Source: Oscillospiraceae bacterium
GTDB lineage: Bacteria; Bacillota; Clostridia; Oscillospirales; Acutalibacteraceae
Direction of reading: 5' to 3'
Assembly: GCA_902787025.1 (NCBI GenBank)
Contig: CADAER010000009.1
Span: 1-37,936, forward strand
Length of the DNA stretch: 37,936 nt
In this document: positions 7,443 to 15,290 of the stretch, piece after piece
How positions within the stretch are numbered: position 1 is the first letter of the stretch
Layout of the letters: every line of letters starts with the position of its first letter
Position numbers and translations under genes: made by a program
The notes under the pieces: generated by a model
The model's database searches: none
What the model was told of the DNA's origin: nothing
What the model saw: the letters and a program-made list of their open reading frames with translations, nothing else

Positions 7443-8135
7443 TTATTCCTTTTCGGCACTGTTGAGTTTTTCGATTATCGCGGGTATTTCTTCAACCGTT
7501 TCCGCCTGAAGCTCCGGCTTCTCAATTTCGGGATAGCACCAGGTTCCCGTAGTTTTTATCCAGACGGGGATATATCCCGCCCTGCGCGAGGCCTCAACAT
7601 CATTGAGCGGATTGTCGCCGATATAAAGGCACTCCTCCGCTTTCAGGCGGAGACGCGCCGCCATAATGTCAAACGGTCCTCTTTCGGGTTTGTGAACGCC
7701 TATATCTCTTGTGGCGATAATGCTGTCAAAACAGTCGTCAATTCCGACCATTTCAAGCTTTTTGTATTGCAGTTCGTGCGAGCCGTTAGTGATAAGCCCC
7801 GTCTTTATTCCGCTTTCACGCAGTTTAAGGAGCATGGGCCTTGTAAACGGGAAAGGCACCGCGTAGTGGTGAAATCTTTCAAGCAGAAACGAACTGTATT
7901 CCTCAAATGTCGGCGGATTTCTGAAAAAACCGCTTTCAATAAGATATTTGTGAATACTCGGCCAGCCGATGTGAACAAATTGCTTGTCGGCGTAAATGAA
8001 TTTTTCCGTAATGTATTCATCGGTTATCCCGTCGGCGATGTCAAAAAACAGACGGAATTCCTTCGCTACGATTTTCAGCGTCGAATATCTGTCAAACAAT
8101 GTGTGGTCAAGGTCAAATACTGCTGCTTTTATCAT
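7443..8135 (-). CDS. HAD-superfamily hydrolase (YjjG/pyrimidine nucleotidase-like)
   Basis: 230 residues. Motif I is FDLDHTLFDR (Asp8, Asp10), motif II ITNGSHELQ, the motif III lysine is near VHKPERGPF, and motif IV is YIGDNPLNDVEASRRAG. A helical cap between motifs I and II places it in subfamily I, close to YjjG-like phosphatases that remove phosphate from nucleotides or sugar phosphates. The exact substrate is unknown. I chose ATG 8135, spaced 9 bases from AAGG, over an in-frame TTG two codons earlier. Its first 23 bases overlap the end of the signal-peptidase-like gene, and murD starts 2 bases after its stop, so the three are translationally coupled. Confidence 0.88.
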   Translation of the reverse strand: MIKAAVFDLDHTLFDRYSTLKIVAKEFRLFFDIADGITDEYITEKFIYADKQFVHIGWPSIHKYLIESGFFRNPPTFEEYSSFLLERFHHYAVPFPFTRPMLLKLRESGIKTGLITNGSHELQYKKLEMVGIDDCFDSIIATRDIGVHKPERGPFDIMAARLRLKAEECLYIGDNPLNDVEASRRAGYIPVWIKTTGTWCYPEIEKPELQAETVEEIPAIIEKLNSAEKE

Positions 8136-9216
8136 CGGCAACTGCCTTCTTTCCGGATTTTACCGCTGCGATGAGAATAATAATCAACAGCAGAATTATG
8201 AAGCCCGCAACGCAGGCGCATACGAGAGTGTAGTTGTTAAGCAGATTTACGAGATAACCCGCTTTCGGCAGATAATCGTCCACCGTGCCGAGTATCAGTT
8301 CGGCACGAACCTTGCTTTCGGTTATCTCGGAATTGCTGTTTACTCCTTTTACCGTAACATTTCTTTTGCCGGTTTCGCTTTCTTTTATGTCGGTGATAAT
8401 CCCGTATGTGAAAAATCCTTTTTCTTTCTGAAGGACCGCGACAACATTTCCTTCTTCAAGCTTTTCGGGCTTGACGGGTTTGACGAAAGCGATATCGCCT
8501 CTGCTCAGGTAAGGGCTCTTTGTGTTCTTTTCAACAACACAGACGCTTTTGCCGCCGAGCAGTCTCATTGTGTTGTCGCTGTAATATTTCATAATACCCG
8601 TAAACGCGCTGACAAAAACAACAAGGGCAAGAAGAATTGCCGAAACCGCGACCGCCGCGGGATGTTTTTTGCTCTTTTTGTTTTTTACGGGCTCTTCTTT
8701 TGCCTGTTCGGGCTCTTCAACGGGCGTGTTGATACGCATGGCGTCCCTGCCGTAAAGAGCGTAGTCTTTGGGCATAACATACGGGCTCTGCTCATTCTGA
8801 TTGAGCGGAGTCTGCATCGGGGCCGCTTTGTATAGCATCTGCTTCGGAAGAAGGCTGTCTCTTACCGCCTGATTTCCCGCAACGGGAGGCTTGAACGCCG
8901 GCTGCGCGGGCTGTTCTTTCGGTCTTTCTTTCCTGACGGGAGGCTTTACCTGAATCTGCGGTTGGGTCGGCTGTTCAGGTTGTTTTTCCTGCCCGACGGG
9001 CTGAACCTCAGGTTCGGGAGCAGGCTGTTCCGCCGTTTCCGTCTCCGTCTGCTTTGATATTTTTATTCCGAGATTATCGGGAGAAGAAATGTTTTTCCCG
9101 ACCGCCTCGTCAAGACCGCTTTCAAGAGCGCGCACGTTTTCATAAAATTCTTTGTCAAGGTCGTCGAGTGATTTCGGCGTAAAATCAAAATTATCCGTGT
9201 TTACCACTCCCTTCAA
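8113..9216 (-). CDS. Signal-peptidase-I-like membrane protein, probably inactive
   Basis: 367 residues. Residues 1-180 are a Pro/Glu/Gln-rich, probably disordered cytoplasmic region. A membrane helix spans about 186-208, an extracellular domain 214-325, and a second helix 329-351. The middle domain follows the S26B (ER/SipW-type) signal peptidase pattern: LSRGDIAFVKPV for the usual VGD-IVIVK, LEEGNVVAV, KGVNSNSE for KGDxNxxPD, and an ILGTV...GYLV ending. The SMEPT catalytic loop is shortened (Ser234 may or may not align), and the T-H-R base position reads T-Y-G (Tyr271). The start appears to be TTG immediately after the DivIVA-protein stop, with GGGA upstream. It could be a pseudoenzyme or scaffold at the septum. 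Confidence 0.7.
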   Translation of the reverse strand: MKGVVNTDNFDFTPKSLDDLDKEFYENVRALESGLDEAVGKNISSPDNLGIKISKQTETETAEQPAPEPEVQPVGQEKQPEQPTQPQIQVKPPVRKERPKEQPAQPAFKPPVAGNQAVRDSLLPKQMLYKAAPMQTPLNQNEQSPYVMPKDYALYGRDAMRINTPVEEPEQAKEEPVKNKKSKKHPAAVAVSAILLALVVFVSAFTGIMKYYSDNTMRLLGGKSVCVVEKNTKSPYLSRGDIAFVKPVKPEKLEEGNVVAVLQKEKGFFTYGIITDIKESETGKRNVTVKGVNSNSEITESKVRAELILGTVDDYLPKAGYLVNLLNNYTLVCACVAGFIILLLIIILIAAVKSGKKAVADDKSSSI

Positions 9217-9627
9217 TTATAATCCCGCTTTTATTGCTTCGAGCTTTGCGCGCAGCTCCTTGTTCTCGCGCACAACTTCCTCGCTTAAAATCTGCATGGT
9301 CGAAACGCTCTTTAAAAGCGCCTCGTATTCCGCGCTCCTGTCTTCGCTTGCGGGCGCGGATTCTTTCTCGGCAGTGCCTTTTGCTTTTGAAAGAGCGGTT
9401 TCAAGTTCAAGCAGCTTCTTTTCTCTTTCCGCGGTCTGCTGAGTGAGCTTCTCGTTTTCCTCCACAACGGCGGCTGTTTTTTCGCGCATTTCCTTTACCG
9501 TCGTGTCAAGCTTTTTGGAGTATTCGTAAAGCTTTTTGTATTCACTTTTGATCGCGGCTATATATTCATCTACCTGGGAGCAGTTGTATCCCTGCTCGCA
9601 TACCTGAAAAAGCTTTGAATTTTCCAT
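9217..9627 (-). CDS. DivIVA-domain coiled-coil protein
   Basis: 136 residues. The N-terminus LFQVCEQGYNCSQVDEYIAAI carries the DivIVA pattern (F-x-x-x-x-x-GY-x-x-x-VDEYI), followed by heptad-rich coiled coil to the end (KLYEYSKKLDTTVKEM, then EENEKLTQQTAEREKK). DivIVA-type proteins bind curved membrane and position division or wall-synthesis machinery. I chose ATG 9627 because AAGGAG lies 7 bases upstream; the frame extends further without support. It heads the operon DivIVA-protein / signal-peptidase-like / HAD / murD, which links it to envelope growth. It is shorter than canonical DivIVA. Confidence 0.85.
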   Translation of the reverse strand: MENSKLFQVCEQGYNCSQVDEYIAAIKSEYKKLYEYSKKLDTTVKEMREKTAAVVEENEKLTQQTAEREKKLLELETALSKAKGTAEKESAPASEDRSAEYEALLKSVSTMQILSEEVVRENKELRAKLEAIKAGL

Positions 9628-9658
9628 AAAGACGCTCCTTTTTATCAATATCTAATCT

Positions 9659-9687
9659 ATTATATAAAATTTGTTTTAAAATGTAAA
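9659..9687 (-). promoter_or_regulatory. Promoter of the DivIVA-murD operon
   Basis: On the minus strand TTTACA (9682-9687), 17-base spacer, TATAAT (9659-9664), about 30 bases before the start codon. Confidence 0.75.
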
Positions 9688-9703
9688 TATCCAAAATTCA
9701 GGG

Positions 9704-9737
9704 CAAAAAGAAAATCTCTCCCGGAAAACGGGAGAGA
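9704..9737 (-). terminator. Terminator of the GH5-transporter-protease operon
   Basis: Near-perfect stem TCTCTCCCG/CGGGAGAGA (9715-9737) followed on the minus strand by TTTTCTTTTTG. It lies 10 bases past the protease stop. Confidence 0.9.
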
Positions 9738-9746
9738 CTGGATAGT

Positions 9747-11432
9747 TTAATGTGTCTGATATTGTCCCAGCAGCATCATAACGCCGGTCATCATAATGTC
9801 GCGCGAAAGATTGATTGCCGAAACCGCAGAGTTGAGGGCGTTGAGCCGCATACCTTCAACGGTCTTTTCTTCCCTGACTTTCGCGGTTGCCTCTTCAACA
9901 GTGACCTTGTTGCCCTGCGCGTCCATACAGATTATTTCAATTTCACCGCATTCGGTGCAGGTTCTGCTGTAAAGCGTGTATTCGCCGAGCATTCCGGTGG
10001 TTTCCCATTCGCCGAAGGAATGGCCTTTTGCGGGAATATCCTTTCTCTGAACCTTGCCGCAGTTTTCGCAGGTTCTCATATCATAACCTACTGCCGTGCA
10101 GGTCGGATCCTTGTGAATTGTTTCACCGTATGTGTGGCTCGTCTTTATTATCGCGTCAACCGCGCAGTTGCCTACGAAAAAGTCATCATAAGTGTCGTGC
10201 CATTTTCCGCCGTAGTAAATAAACGATTCGTCCGCGTTGCTGTTTGTGAACGATGAAGCGTTTTCAAGCGGTATCACGCCCGAGTATTCGGCGACCACAT
10301 AGAAGACATCGCCCTCTTTAACACTGACCGTGTTCGACAGCTTTTCCGTGTAATAGCCCTCGGCAACATAATGCCCGTCCGCCGTCGCGAGCGCTTTGCC
10401 CGAATCGGGAACGCCGCTGCCGTTGTCTTTATAAACCGATACTTTCACATCGGAATCCGCGAATGTGTAAAACGCAACCTTTTCAATTACGCCGTTTGTG
10501 TCTGCGGTGAAGCGGTTCGCGGTTTTTGTAACATCTCCGAGAACAACCGGTTCGGTGTAGTCGGGCAGAGCGTTATATGAATACTTGCTTTCGCACGAAT
10601 TGTTGACGGTAACGCTGTATCCCATAATCGACATTATTGTCGGGTCGTTATAGGGAAGCCAGAAATAACCGTCATCACCCCAGCCCGTGCCCCAGCTGTT
10701 CTTGCAATACCAAGCGCCAGGCTTACTCATAACAAGCTCGCTGAACTTGCCCTGCGCCTTGAAATTGTCATCCCATCCGACGATGGTAACAGCGTGGTTT
10801 GAAATGATTTTCAGCTTGTTTACGGCAACCGTTCCGTTGTCGCCGTGATAGAACTGATTTGAGTTGAACATAACCGAAGCGCCGCCGTGTTCAAGAACCC
10901 ACTGTTTGACGGAATCTCTGTCATCAAGGTCAAATGTCACAACATCCTTGACCCTTATGTTGCAGCCTGAGCTTACTTTTTCAATTTCGGAGTAATCACC
11001 CATATTGTCGTAGTTGTAAGGGCTGTAAGGGAAATCCTTTTCATAAGCAATAGCTGTGTCCGTTTTGAGCGAGGAGAACAGCTCGAGTTCGTTGAGACCG
11101 ATTGAAAAAACATTTCCTTCATACTCGAATCCGTCCCCGTAGTAGCGGGAATCCTCATCATTCCAGCCGTTGTTGATGCTGAACCAGTAGAGATACGCTT
11201 CCGAAAAATCAGTGTTGTCCTTCGTGCCGTAGCCCTGCATAATGTAGTCGCTCTCAAGACAGCTTATCGTCGAGAAAGCGGCGCAGGTGCCGAAGTCGCC
11301 CTGATTTTTAACGGGAGTCACATATCCCTTTTCAACCGCATTGTAACTCTCCGGCAGTGACGAAGCGAACGCTGTCGCCGTGAACACCAGAGCCGCAAAC
11401 AACGCGGTTATTGTTATCAGTGCCTTTTTCAT
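9747..11432 (-). CDS. Secreted papain-family (C1) cysteine protease
   Basis: 561 residues with signal peptide MKKALITITALFAALVFTA...AFA. The mature N-terminus reads straight into the enzyme without a propeptide. The triad is Cys50 in NQGDFGTCAAFS (oxyanion Gln44), His213 in SNHAVTIVGWDD and Asn245 in YCKNSWGTGWGDDGYF. Residues about 290-430 form a beta-rich domain, followed by CxxC-containing zinc-ribbon-like repeats (CENCGKV, CTECGEIE) and a hydrophobic C-terminal end (DIMMTGVMMLLGQY). It probably degrades or processes proteins outside the cell. It is the third gene of an operon with a GPH transporter and a GH5 enzyme, 22 bases downstream of the transporter. No LPXTG or dockerin is visible. 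Confidence 0.92.
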   Translation of the reverse strand: MKKALITITALFAALVFTATAFASSLPESYNAVEKGYVTPVKNQGDFGTCAAFSTISCLESDYIMQGYGTKDNTDFSEAYLYWFSINNGWNDEDSRYYGDGFEYEGNVFSIGLNELELFSSLKTDTAIAYEKDFPYSPYNYDNMGDYSEIEKVSSGCNIRVKDVVTFDLDDRDSVKQWVLEHGGASVMFNSNQFYHGDNGTVAVNKLKIISNHAVTIVGWDDNFKAQGKFSELVMSKPGAWYCKNSWGTGWGDDGYFWLPYNDPTIMSIMGYSVTVNNSCESKYSYNALPDYTEPVVLGDVTKTANRFTADTNGVIEKVAFYTFADSDVKVSVYKDNGSGVPDSGKALATADGHYVAEGYYTEKLSNTVSVKEGDVFYVVAEYSGVIPLENASSFTNSNADESFIYYGGKWHDTYDDFFVGNCAVDAIIKTSHTYGETIHKDPTCTAVGYDMRTCENCGKVQRKDIPAKGHSFGEWETTGMLGEYTLYSRTCTECGEIEIICMDAQGNKVTVEEATAKVREEKTVEGMRLNALNSAVSAINLSRDIMMTGVMMLLGQYQTH

Positions 11433-11454
11433 ATTTTATCCTCCCTAAGGTAAA

Positions 11455-13623
11455 TTAACCTTGCAGACTTTTGGTGTATTTTGAATCAAGTTCGCCGAAT
11501 TTCGCGTAATTTTCCGCCTGCTCAATATACTTTTTCGCCTTGTGGTAAACGCCCGTGCTCTGAACAAAGTGCTGATGTTCCTCGTTTAATTCGTTTATGC
11601 GTTTTGATACCTCAGCCTGCTCTGCTGAAATCTTTTTGATTTCATCTTTCGGAGCCTTTTCTTTAAGCATGGCGGTTTTCTTTTCGGCAAGCTCGTTTTC
11701 CTTAATGCACAGCGCGTCAAACTCCGCCTCGTCAAATTCCTTTATTCCGTCGGGATAGAACTTCGCCATCGCTTTACACGAACGGAGTCCGAGTTTCGCG
11801 TCCGCAACGGCGTTCTTGCGTATTTCTTTTTCTTCGGGTGTGCCCGCGGGCAGAGCCTTCGCCGTTTCAACGGAATCGGCGGTAATCGAAATAATGCCTT
11901 CTATGCCCTTCGCGATAATTTCTTTCGCGCGTTCAAGGCGTAACTTTGCCTCGTTTGTGGTGAAACGTTCAAGTTCCTCAATAACGGCCGTTGAGATTTC
12001 TTTTTCTTCATTGTGCGCTTTGGCGGCTTTGATTTCGCTCTTCGGAGCCTTGCTCTTTTTCAGTGATTTTATATCAATCTCATCTTCACGGACTTTTTCT
12101 TTTGAGGAGCGGATAAACTCCATTGTGCTCTTCATATCTTCATCAGTCAGCACGCCGTTTCCGTAATCCTCAAACATCGCCCTGATTTTCAGAATCTTGA
12201 TTATCGCCTTCTGCTTTGTCTCGGTCAGGTCATAGAAGAAATACGGAACAACATTGAGCGCGGCGCCCACGGCGGAAAGAATAACAAGCACGCCGACAAG
12301 ACGGTAAAGAATATCGGTGTTGTAAAGCACGTCATACATATTGTCATACCCGTTGCCCGAGTAGATGCCGTATTTTTCATAAACGGCGGGCAGAACGGAA
12401 CTTGTCGCCATCGTAACAAACGAGCCTATCATCGCGACCGCGCCGAACATACCGTCAATGCGTTCGCCGCTCTTGTAGTGCTGATAATCGCGTATATCCG
12501 CCTGAATCGCGGGGTTTAAAACGAGAATGAACGAATCCGCGATGGAGTTGAAATACATACACATAAGCACGGTCCAGATTGAACCCATAAGCGGATAGAC
12601 CAGTGCGAGGAAGCCTATGTTGAAAACATTGGTTACAATAAGAACTTTCTTCTTACCCCATTTTTTTATCGCGAACGGCGCGAGAACCATACCCCAGGTG
12701 TAAGCGGTGCCTCTTATCAGCGTGATGAACGAATACTGCTCGGGAGTGCAGAGATGCGCGTAATTGTAAAGCCACTGAAGAATAACATAGGTGCAGGTCT
12801 CAAGAAAACCGAGCCATCCCGCGAGTGAGATTATCCAGAAATACTTATTTTTCGCGACCTCGCGCAAGGCGTCGGTGAATTTTATCTTCATCGGGTGCGT
12901 CTTCGCGATGACAATCTTTTCCTCCGTCCTCGCGTAAACAAGAATAAGCATGCCGACACCGATAACCGCGATAAACGGGTAAAGCCATCTGTAAACCCTC
13001 AGGTCATACATATTGCCGTCAGCCACTTTGCTCGCGATAAGGGGAGTGATAAAGTTGGTAACCGTCGGAGAGAGCGAATAAATCATACTCTTTATTGCAG
13101 TGACGTTTGTGCGCTCCTGAGAGTTGGGAGAAAGAACGTGAATAAGATTTTCGTATGCGTCATAGAAGAAGTTGTAGAAAAACTGCAGGCCGAAATTGTA
13201 AATGAAAATCAGCACACAGCGCCATATATAATCAATTCTAGTGTAGGGAGTGAACACAAAGAGCATTGAAATCGCGACCGTCGGCACGCCCATTCGCAGA
13301 AGATACGGGCGGTATTTGCCCTCTTTGTATTTGACATTGTCAACCATATTCGCCCTGACCATTGTCAGAGGAATGTTCGTGATGACCGAAATAAGATACA
13401 TCACATACATATGCATCGGCTGAATGCCTATTGTGTTGCCGATAATAACATTCGTGGTGGAAAGCAGCAGCGCCTGCGCCATCGTGAAAATGGAATAAGC
13501 GCCGAAACCGCCGACGGAATAAGCGAAAATCTCCTTGAAGGGCATATAGTTGCCCTCGGACGGCTTGCTCCAGTAGGTTTTGACTTCTTTTACCTTGTCA
13601 ATGCCCGCTTTGATGTAATTCAT
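11455..13623 (-). CDS. GPH-family sugar symporter with long charged C-terminal tail
   Basis: 722 residues, about 250 more than usual for the glycoside-pentoside-hexuronide:cation symporter family. Residues about 25-465 hold twelve predicted membrane helices (AYSVGGFGAYSIFTMAQALL, then the YRPYLLRMGVPTVAISMLFV region, which matches the family loop 2-3). Residues about 466-722 are a soluble Lys/Glu-rich, coiled-coil tail with two related modules (KSKAPKSEIKAAKAHNEEKE and LKEKAPKDEIKKISAEQAE). It probably imports a glycoside with Na+ or H+, feeding the GH5 enzyme encoded 18 bases upstream. The tail may regulate transport, as IIA-like tails do in LacS, but it shows no IIA motif. Inner membrane; tail cytoplasmic. 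Confidence 0.88.
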   Translation of the reverse strand: MNYIKAGIDKVKEVKTYWSKPSEGNYMPFKEIFAYSVGGFGAYSIFTMAQALLLSTTNVIIGNTIGIQPMHMYVMYLISVITNIPLTMVRANMVDNVKYKEGKYRPYLLRMGVPTVAISMLFVFTPYTRIDYIWRCVLIFIYNFGLQFFYNFFYDAYENLIHVLSPNSQERTNVTAIKSMIYSLSPTVTNFITPLIASKVADGNMYDLRVYRWLYPFIAVIGVGMLILVYARTEEKIVIAKTHPMKIKFTDALREVAKNKYFWIISLAGWLGFLETCTYVILQWLYNYAHLCTPEQYSFITLIRGTAYTWGMVLAPFAIKKWGKKKVLIVTNVFNIGFLALVYPLMGSIWTVLMCMYFNSIADSFILVLNPAIQADIRDYQHYKSGERIDGMFGAVAMIGSFVTMATSSVLPAVYEKYGIYSGNGYDNMYDVLYNTDILYRLVGVLVILSAVGAALNVVPYFFYDLTETKQKAIIKILKIRAMFEDYGNGVLTDEDMKSTMEFIRSSKEKVREDEIDIKSLKKSKAPKSEIKAAKAHNEEKEISTAVIEELERFTTNEAKLRLERAKEIIAKGIEGIISITADSVETAKALPAGTPEEKEIRKNAVADAKLGLRSCKAMAKFYPDGIKEFDEAEFDALCIKENELAEKKTAMLKEKAPKDEIKKISAEQAEVSKRINELNEEHQHFVQSTGVYHKAKKYIEQAENYAKFGELDSKYTKSLQG

Positions 13624-13641
13624 TCTTTCATTTCTCCCGTG

Positions 13642-15111
13642 TCATTGTTTTATCTTTAATGTTACGGTGTTTTCGCCCGCCCGTGATTTAACAAGAACAA
13701 GGCTTGCTCCGTTTTCATATTTTTCCGTTATTTCATATTCCGTATCGCTCTGCATTTCAAACGGCTTGTGAACGAATATGACGCTTTCGCCTTTATCGTC
13801 CGAGGCATATTTCAGAGTGAATGTGCTGTTCTGTCTGTCATAACGGTAATAATCGATTGTTCCGTCAACCGCGACGGGATGCGTTCTGCAAAGCAAACCC
13901 ATAAGAGGCGAATCAAGGTCGTCGCCGTGATAATCCCAGTATGATTGACCCCACTGCATCTCATCAAAAAAGTCAAGCAGTTCTTCGGCGTGCGGGAACC
14001 AGGAGGTGTCCTTGTTGTCACTGCATCCGCCCCACTCGCCGACCACAACCGGCACATTGAGACGAAGCTGGGAATTTCGCATCTCGGTAAAAAACGCCTT
14101 GACTCTTCCCGCGTTCGCGTATTTGTAAAGCGGTGTGTCAACCGTCATATCATAGGCGTGCGGACCGAAGCATTGAAGAGCCTCCCGTTCACCGTTTACG
14201 GTTATCGGCGGCACGGAGAGCCTGACTCCGCCGTTACACAGAAACGGCTGTTCAATCATAAGAAAACCGTTTTTGGTTATCTCGCGCACGGTTCCCGACA
14301 TCTTGTTGAGAAACGGGGAATAGTATTTTGAGTCAAACGCCGCTTCGAGTTCATCGACTCCGCGGGCGATTTTCCGCACAATACTGCCCGGCACGCTGTC
14401 GAGCAGTTTTTTCATATCTCTTTTTATGAGCGCGCCGATTATATCCGTGCGCTTGATCTCTTTGCCGGACGCAATGCATTTCGCCGCGCCGAGGGCGAAG
14501 CGCGCCGCCATCTTTTTCCCCGGTGTGCCCGGGGCGGGCTCATTCATAAAATCAAAACCGAAAAGAGCGGCCCTGTCGCCGTATCTGCCGGCAAGCATTC
14601 GCCAGACATCGGCGTATCTGTCCTGCAATCCTTTTCCCATAACAGTGTCATTGTTCCAGAAATGGTCAAAGCATCTCTGCACCCATTTGCCGAAAACATA
14701 GGCCTCCGCCCAGACGAATTTATACGGTTTCGCCTTGTAGCCGTCGGTAAGGCACGCCCATTCCGGAGCGCCGTCTCCTCCGCCTACGCCGTTGAATCCC
14801 GAATATAAATCCTGATGCATGTCAAGAAGAATATAAACGCCGTATTTCTCCGCAAGGTCAAATATCGAGTCAATGGATTTCAGATAAGACTCGTTGAATC
14901 TTCCCTGCTGCGGTTCGATATTCTGCCAGGTTATCGCAAGGCGGATGAAATCAAAACCGTTTGCCCTGTATTTTCTGAAAAATTCTTCATCGAGGTTGTA
15001 GCGGAATTCTTTGCAGTCAATCAGCTTGTCGTCAATATTGAAGCCGTTAAAAAACCTTGTTCTGCCTTCGCCGTCAACGAATCTGAGACCGTCGGCTGAT
15101 ATTTTGTCCAT
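13642..15111 (-). CDS. GH5 glycoside hydrolase, endoglycoceramidase-like
   Basis: 489 residues. The first part (GFNIDDKL, FIRLAITWQNIEPQQG, LLDMHQDLYSGFNGVGGGDG, APEWA) is the pattern I know from endoglycosylceramidases and related steryl-glucosidases. The acid/base is Glu191 in DFMNEPAPG and the nucleophile Glu359 in VVVGEWGG. The C-terminal about 90 residues form a beta-sandwich. Known relatives cut the bond between an oligosaccharide or glucose and a ceramide or sterol. There is no signal peptide, so it should act on an imported glycoside, supporting a soluble or small glycolipid substrate; this is inference. ATG 15111 follows GGAGGGCGG. It is first in the operon with the GPH symporter. 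Confidence 0.88.
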   Translation of the reverse strand: MDKISADGLRFVDGEGRTRFFNGFNIDDKLIDCKEFRYNLDEEFFRKYRANGFDFIRLAITWQNIEPQQGRFNESYLKSIDSIFDLAEKYGVYILLDMHQDLYSGFNGVGGGDGAPEWACLTDGYKAKPYKFVWAEAYVFGKWVQRCFDHFWNNDTVMGKGLQDRYADVWRMLAGRYGDRAALFGFDFMNEPAPGTPGKKMAARFALGAAKCIASGKEIKRTDIIGALIKRDMKKLLDSVPGSIVRKIARGVDELEAAFDSKYYSPFLNKMSGTVREITKNGFLMIEQPFLCNGGVRLSVPPITVNGEREALQCFGPHAYDMTVDTPLYKYANAGRVKAFFTEMRNSQLRLNVPVVVGEWGGCSDNKDTSWFPHAEELLDFFDEMQWGQSYWDYHGDDLDSPLMGLLCRTHPVAVDGTIDYYRYDRQNSTFTLKYASDDKGESVIFVHKPFEMQSDTEYEITEKYENGASLVLVKSRAGENTVTLKIKQ

Positions 15112-15155
15112 ATTCCGCCCTCCGCTTTTTCGAACAGTAATTCGATAGATAATAT

Positions 15156-15185
15156 ATTATACTATAAATGAATTATAAAAATCAA
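15156..15185 (-). promoter_or_regulatory. Promoter of the GH5-transporter-protease operon
   Basis: On the minus strand TTGATT (15180-15185), 18-base spacer, TATAAT (15156-15161). It lies in an AT-rich divergent intergenic region shared with the operon at 15291. Confidence 0.7.
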
Positions 15186-15232
15186 TAGTAAAGATAAATA
15201 CAACAAATAAAAACAAAAAAGCCGAATAAAAC

Positions 15233-15259
15233 TTGAATTAAACTCCCGTTCAGTATAAA
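15233..15259 (+). promoter_or_regulatory. Probable promoter of the GPH-DUF4838-GH95 operon
   Basis: TTGAAT (15233-15238) and TATAAA (15254-15259) separated by 15 bases (16 if CTTGAA is taken as -35). The short spacer suggests a regulated promoter. It is placed about 30 bases before the start codon. Confidence 0.5.
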
Positions 15260-15290
15260 ATGAAATAAATATATCGCGGAGGGTTTAACT

